Origin: Poriferisodalis sp965237655
GTDB taxonomy: Bacteria; Actinomycetota; Acidimicrobiia; Acidimicrobiales; Poriferisodalaceae
NCBI RefSeq assembly: GCF_965237655.1
Contig: NZ_CBDEGB010000001.1
Span: forward strand, 248,001 to 312,000
Direction of reading: 5' to 3'
DNA: 64,000 nt
Numbering within the stretch: the first letter of the stretch is position 1; each line of letters starts with the position of its first letter. Below, in pieces: positions 60,473 to 64,000 of the stretch. A program made the translations under genes and the position numbers. The notes under the pieces were generated by a model. That model had not been told where the DNA came from. It did not search any database and saw nothing but the letters and a program-made list of their open reading frames with translations.

Positions 60473-61531
60473 GTGAGCTTGCTGCGTCAGGCGCGTGTCG
60501 GGGAGGGCAGGCTGGACCTGATGCGCCTGCGGGGGCGCAGGCCGTATGTAACGCCGAGGCGGTTCGCACTGGTAGCCCGTTGGGCGCTCTGGGCGCTCGT
60601 GGCAATTGTGATTACCGGCGCGCTGGTGCGACTCACTGGCAGCGGGCTGGGGTGCAGCGATTGGCCGAACTGCGAGCCCGGCGAGTTCGTGCCGGCTGCG
60701 GACTTCCACGGCTGGGTGGAGTTCGGCAACCGCATCGTGACCGGTTTGGTGTCGGTGGCGGTTGTCTTGGCCGTCGGCGCGTCGTTGTGGCGGGATCCCC
60801 GGCGGGCTGACCTGATGTGGTGGTCGCTTGCGCTGGTTGTGGGCGTCGCATTTCAGATCGGCCTCGGTGCGGTCACCGTGCTGACGCACCTGTCGCCGCC
60901 GATCGTCATGTCGCATTTCTTGGCATCGCAGGTGCTGGTGGCGGCAGCGGTCGTGCTGCAACACCGGGCAGGCATCGAGCCGCGGGCTGGCGGGAACACG
61001 AGCGCTGCGCTTGGGACGCCGATCCGGGCGCACGCCTGGCTCGCGGCGGCGTTGACCGCGGCAGCGCTGTGGACCGGGACGGTGGTGACCGGCACGGGCC
61101 CCCACGGCGGTGACGAGCACGTCGAGCGATTGCAGTTCGCGCTGCCGTCGGTAGCGCGCATCCACGGCATCACTGTGGTGATCCTGGCTGTCGTCACCTT
61201 GGTGCTCGGCGCTCGCGTGCGGCGCGTGGCCATCGCGCATCGCGGTAGTGCGTTCGGTACATGTGCGTCGCAACTGGGGCGGAGGGTGCGCACGGTGATC
61301 GGTGTCATGGCCGTACAGGCCGCCATCGGCTATGTGCAGTACTTCACCGAACTGCCAGTGCTGCTCGTTGCGCTGCATGTCGCTGGCGCCACACTGGCAA
61401 CCATCGCCATGACCCGCTTGGTGCTGGCAACCGGGATCCATTCAACACAGCCTGCGGCCACGCAAACCCTCTCAGCGCAGCCGCCGGTCGACGAATCGGT
61501 TGGCATCGCGTCCCGCGGCTTCGCAAAATGA
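60473..61531 (+). CDS. ctaA: haem A synthase
   Basis: A 352-aa eight-helix protein that oxidises haem O to haem A. GALVRLTGSGLGCSDWPNCE has the first conserved Cys pair; FHGWVEFGNRIV, VMSHFLASQVL, IHGITVVILAVV and LLVALHVAGATLA give the four His ligands. GTG start at 60473. The tail after residue 325 is not conserved. It belongs with ctaB, which it faces. Confidence 0.93.
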   Translation: MSLLRQARVGEGRLDLMRLRGRRPYVTPRRFALVARWALWALVAIVITGALVRLTGSGLGCSDWPNCEPGEFVPAADFHGWVEFGNRIVTGLVSVAVVLAVGASLWRDPRRADLMWWSLALVVGVAFQIGLGAVTVLTHLSPPIVMSHFLASQVLVAAAVVLQHRAGIEPRAGGNTSAALGTPIRAHAWLAAALTAAALWTGTVVTGTGPHGGDEHVERLQFALPSVARIHGITVVILAVVTLVLGARVRRVAIAHRGSAFGTCASQLGRRVRTVIGVMAVQAAIGYVQYFTELPVLLVALHVAGATLATIAMTRLVLATGIHSTQPAATQTLSAQPPVDESVGIASRGFAK

Positions 61532-61535
61532 TGCC

Positions 61536-61844
61536 GTGAGCCCGCCTGCACCGGCCGTCGCCGACCCTGAGGTCATCCGCGATCCGACGACCGAGGACGA
61601 ACACAGCACCGATGTGCCATGGGTGGTTCTGGTCTGGAACGACCCGATCAACCTGATGAGCTACGTCGTGTATGTGTTCCAGAAGCTGTTCGGGTACAGC
61701 GAGGCCAAGGCGACCGAGCTGATGCTGGACGTGCACAACAAGGGTCGTGCGGCGGTGGCCTGGGGGACGCGCGAGAAGGCCGAGCTCGATGTCTTTCGCC
61801 TGCACGAGTACGGCCTGTGGGCCACCATGCAGAAGGACACCTGA
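61536..61844 (+). CDS. clpS: ATP-dependent Clp protease adaptor ClpS
   Basis: A 102-aa adaptor that brings N-degron substrates to ClpAP/ClpCP. PWVVLVWNDPINLMSYVVYV holds the N-end pocket (D and the hydrophobic part), and the helix after it has VHNKGRAAVAWGTREKAEL. GTG 61536 is chosen, since the frame upstream overlaps ctaA. Usually next to a DUF2017 gene in actinobacteria, as here. Confidence 0.92.
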   Translation: MSPPAPAVADPEVIRDPTTEDEHSTDVPWVVLVWNDPINLMSYVVYVFQKLFGYSEAKATELMLDVHNKGRAAVAWGTREKAELDVFRLHEYGLWATMQKDT

Positions 61845-61903
61845 GCGGTGTCCGCTGCACGCTGCTGTCGGCCGACTGTCGGTGGCTCGACAAAGGTGGC
61901 CTC

Positions 61904-62392
61904 GTGACCGGGACGCGCTTCGGAGCTCGAGGATCCATGGTGAGCGTGCATCTCGCCGATTGGGAGCGGCGACTCCTTGCCGAGATGGTGGGAGAGCTGC
62001 GCAGAAACTTGCTGGATCACACGCCAGCACGCGACGGCGGGGACGGCTTGGATCCCTCGCTCCGGCGCCTGTTCCCGCCGGCTTACCTGAGTGATCCCGA
62101 TCGCGACACCGACTACCAGCGCCTCATGCGCGACGAACTGCTGGCCGAGCGGCTCGATCACCTCGATCTGCTTGATGGCACGCTCAAAGCTGATCACCTC
62201 GACGACTCTCAGGTGACCGCCTGGATCCAGGGTCTGAATGAGCTGCGCCTGGTCCTCGGCACCCAGCTCAACATCTCCGAGCAAGATGACTCGACTGATG
62301 TCGACCCGCACGATCCCGGCCAGCGGCCGCGCCTGCGGTACCACTACCTCGGGGGCCTGCTCGCCGAACTCATTGACGCCGCGCACCGCTGA
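61904..62392 (+). CDS. DUF2017 family protein
   Basis: A 162-aa protein next to clpS. TRFGARGSMVSVHLADWERR and the two central LRRLFPPAYLSDPDRDTDYQ are the family start and core; VTAWIQGLNELRLVLGTQL near the end is conserved. I start at GTG 61904; ATG 61937 is an alternative. Function unknown; the actinobacterial clpS-DUF2017 order supports identity. Confidence 0.85.
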   Translation: MTGTRFGARGSMVSVHLADWERRLLAEMVGELRRNLLDHTPARDGGDGLDPSLRRLFPPAYLSDPDRDTDYQRLMRDELLAERLDHLDLLDGTLKADHLDDSQVTAWIQGLNELRLVLGTQLNISEQDDSTDVDPHDPGQRPRLRYHYLGGLLAELIDAAHR

Positions 62393-62497
62393 TCCCGGCA
62401 CTGTCATTGCCGTGTCGTCGCAGCGTCGTCGCGGCGGCGTCGCAGTGTCACGGCGGTCGTGGCCCCCAGACGGCTCCGGCCTAGCCTGAGATGCCCT

Positions 62498-62570
62498 GCC
62501 CCCATCGTCTAGCGGCCTAGGACACCGGCCTTTCACGCCGGCGGCACGGGTTCAAATCCCGTTGGGGGTG
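62498..62570 (+). tRNA. tRNA-Glu (anticodon TTC)
   Basis: Acceptor GCCCCCA/TGGGGGT, anticodon stem CCGGC/GCCGG with loop CTTTCAC reading TTC, and T arm ACGGGTTCAAATCCCGT. CCA is not encoded. It supplies Glu-tRNA, also the substrate of hemA. Confidence 0.93.
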
Positions 62571-62589
62571 CTGCGAATCCGCGACCACT

Positions 62590-63957
62590 TCAGTCGCGCT
62601 CGGCCAGCGGCAGACGCAGTTCGACAGTGGCTCCCGGGCCTTCGGTGTCGATGACGGCCGTGGAGCCGTCGTGGGTGCGAGCGACGTAGTCGACAATGGA
62701 CAGCCCGAGGCCCGAACCGGGCTGCGAGCGGGCCTCGGGAGCCCGGTAGAAGCGTTCGAAGACCACCTCCCGCAGGGCGGGGTCGATTCCGGGACCGCGG
62801 TCGTGCACCTGAACGATCGCCAGTCCTTCGCGATGGGCAACGCTGATCTCGATGGCTTCGCCGGGCGGTGACCACTTCAGGGCGTTGTCGACGAGGTTGC
62901 TGATGGCACGCTCCACCAACGCCACGTTGACCACCACCTCACACGACTCAAAGTCGGTCACGAAGTCGACCTCGGCGCGACGACGGTGCCGGTCCACCAC
63001 CGATGCCGCAATGTCGACCAGATCGACTGGCGTCGGCTCGCCCTGGGCACGCTGATCACTGGCCAACTCGACGAGCTCGCCCACCAGCTCGGTGAGCTGG
63101 TCCAGCTCGAATTGGACATCGTCAAGCATCCGGCGGCGCTCGCCGGCATCGAGCACCGAGGCGGCCCCGTCGGAGTCTTCTGTGGCTTCAGCACGCGACA
63201 GCAACTCGATGTTGGTGCGGATGCTGGTAAGCGGCGTCCGAAGTTCGTGGCCGGCGTCGGTCACCAACCGCTGTTGTTGGGCGCGCGACAGGGCAAGTGC
63301 TTCGAGCATCGCGTTGAAGCTGCGCGCCAGCTCGCCCAGCTCGTCGTCACGCTCGGGCTCGATGGGCTGGTCGAGATCCTGGGTTTGTGCGACGTTCTGT
63401 GCCGCGGCCGTCAGTCGACGGACCGGGCCCATTGCGCGGCCAGCTACAAGGAAGCCCAGCAAGCCCGCGAGAGCCACGCCGGCGACCGCCACTACTGCGA
63501 GCGCCTCACGCACTCCGTGGGCGTAGTGGTCGAACTCGCTCAACGGCCGGGCGATCATGAGTGCTCCTCGTGGTCCGAGCGAGACCGTCAACACCCGGAG
63601 CCTCACCGTGTCGGTGGCGACATCGGCGGAGTGAGTCGTCGCGTGGCCCGAGGCGACCTCAAGGTCGCCGGGCGAGACCGGAATCACGTCGTCGGAGATG
63701 TATCTCACCGTTCCCTTGGGACCGATCACCTGGACCAGCACGTCATAGGGGACGTGCTTGCCAAACGCGCGAACCCCGACGCTCTGGCGAAAGCGGCCGT
63801 CAGCAGTCACCAGGACCTGCGCACGTTCCTCGAGCTGCTCGTCAATCGCCGAGCGGGCCTCGCTGCGCGCGATCCACAACATGACCCCCAACACCGCCAA
63901 CACTGCGACCGCTACCGAAGCGGCCACCAGCAGACCCAGGCGTGTTCGGAAGCTCAC
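62590..63957 (-). CDS. two-component sensor histidine kinase
   Basis: A 455-aa membrane kinase. Two helices (about 10-29 and 156-176) bracket an outside sensor domain of about 120 residues. A HAMP domain is at about 175-225, the phospho-accepting His in DAGHELRTPLTSIRTNIELL at about 238, and the ATPase domain has NLVDNALKWSP (N box), HDRGPGIDP (G1) and GSGLGLSIVDYVA (G2). GTG start overlapping the regulator stop (GTGA). The layout is MprB-like. Confidence 0.93.
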   Translation of the reverse strand: MSFRTRLGLLVAASVAVAVLAVLGVMLWIARSEARSAIDEQLEERAQVLVTADGRFRQSVGVRAFGKHVPYDVLVQVIGPKGTVRYISDDVIPVSPGDLEVASGHATTHSADVATDTVRLRVLTVSLGPRGALMIARPLSEFDHYAHGVREALAVVAVAGVALAGLLGFLVAGRAMGPVRRLTAAAQNVAQTQDLDQPIEPERDDELGELARSFNAMLEALALSRAQQQRLVTDAGHELRTPLTSIRTNIELLSRAEATEDSDGAASVLDAGERRRMLDDVQFELDQLTELVGELVELASDQRAQGEPTPVDLVDIAASVVDRHRRRAEVDFVTDFESCEVVVNVALVERAISNLVDNALKWSPPGEAIEISVAHREGLAIVQVHDRGPGIDPALREVVFERFYRAPEARSQPGSGLGLSIVDYVARTHDGSTAVIDTEGPGATVELRLPLAERD

Positions 63958-64000
63958 GAGTTCCTCAGGACGTATCCCACGCCGCGCACGGTGCGAATGG
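63954..64000 (-). CDS. OmpR-family response regulator, 3' end only
   Basis: Fourteen C-terminal codons are visible: IRTVRGVGYVLRNS then TGA. TVRGVGYVLR is the conserved wing strand of OmpR/PhoB winged-helix regulators. The rest lies outside the window. The stop overlaps the kinase GTG (GTGA), so it is its partner. Confidence 0.88.
   Translation of the reverse strand, partial: IRTVRGVGYVLRNS

Overview
The window is a 64 kb piece of a GC-rich actinomycetotal chromosome. Supporting signs are the mycothiol glycosyltransferase MshA, a WhiB regulator, the clpS–DUF2017 pair, a caa3-type oxidase with haem A synthesis genes, many GTG starts and frequent ATGA/GTGA stop-start overlaps. The split cytochrome b, the extra bc-complex subunits and the duplicated oxidase subunits suggest the class Acidimicrobiia. 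That lower-rank assignment is inference and was not tested by any search.

Layout. Positions 1-8305 (minus) form one tightly packed block reading leftwards: membrane protein, 2[4Fe-4S] ferredoxin, split cytochrome b (b6-like plus subunit IV-like), Rieske protein, dihaem cytochrome c, membrane protein, then nuoA-B-C-D, with nuoD cut by the window edge. A cytochrome c gene and a geranylgeranyl-reductase-family gene diverge from it (8637-10784, plus). Positions 10785-25413 are an accessory island: a complete IS21-family element with target duplication, a fibronectin-III/cell-wall-binding-repeat surface protein behind a 13-C homopolymer, fused fragments of hemL and of the reductase gene, an AAA/DUF4143 ATPase, a decayed hicBA pair, a RelE-like/UvrD fusion helicase, vapBC and a second large helicase.

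Positions 25414-30273 (minus) hold haem biosynthesis genes hemA-hemC-hemD-(aspartyl protease-like)-hemL. They are followed by an S-adenosylmethionine hydrolase-like gene with a coupled 29-aa membrane peptide, proC, a YbjN-like gene, mshA, a membrane protein coupled to a MoaD/ThiS-like gene, and an AAA ATPase-PIN pair. From 37515 come a histidine phosphatase, tRNA-Lys followed by three identical 98-bp tRNA-like repeats, dut, a K+ channel, orn, a metallo-beta-lactamase-fold hydrolase, a whiB7-like gene with an attenuator-like leader, a TlpA/CcdA redox pair, a two-gene fluoride channel and serS. A gene at 50145-51902 is interrupted by an in-frame TGA inside a U-G-S-C motif and is read here as a selenoprotein.

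Positions 51943-61531 carry the terminal oxidase and haem A genes. These include the complete subunits I-IV and also a second subunit-I paralogue in which every haem and CuB ligand is replaced. The window ends with clpS, a DUF2017 gene, tRNA-Glu and a two-component system. Functionally, the left and right ends supply respiration (complex I, bc complex, oxidase, haem A), the middle supplies haem and thiol metabolism, and the island at 10.8-25.4 kb carries mobile and conflict genes.
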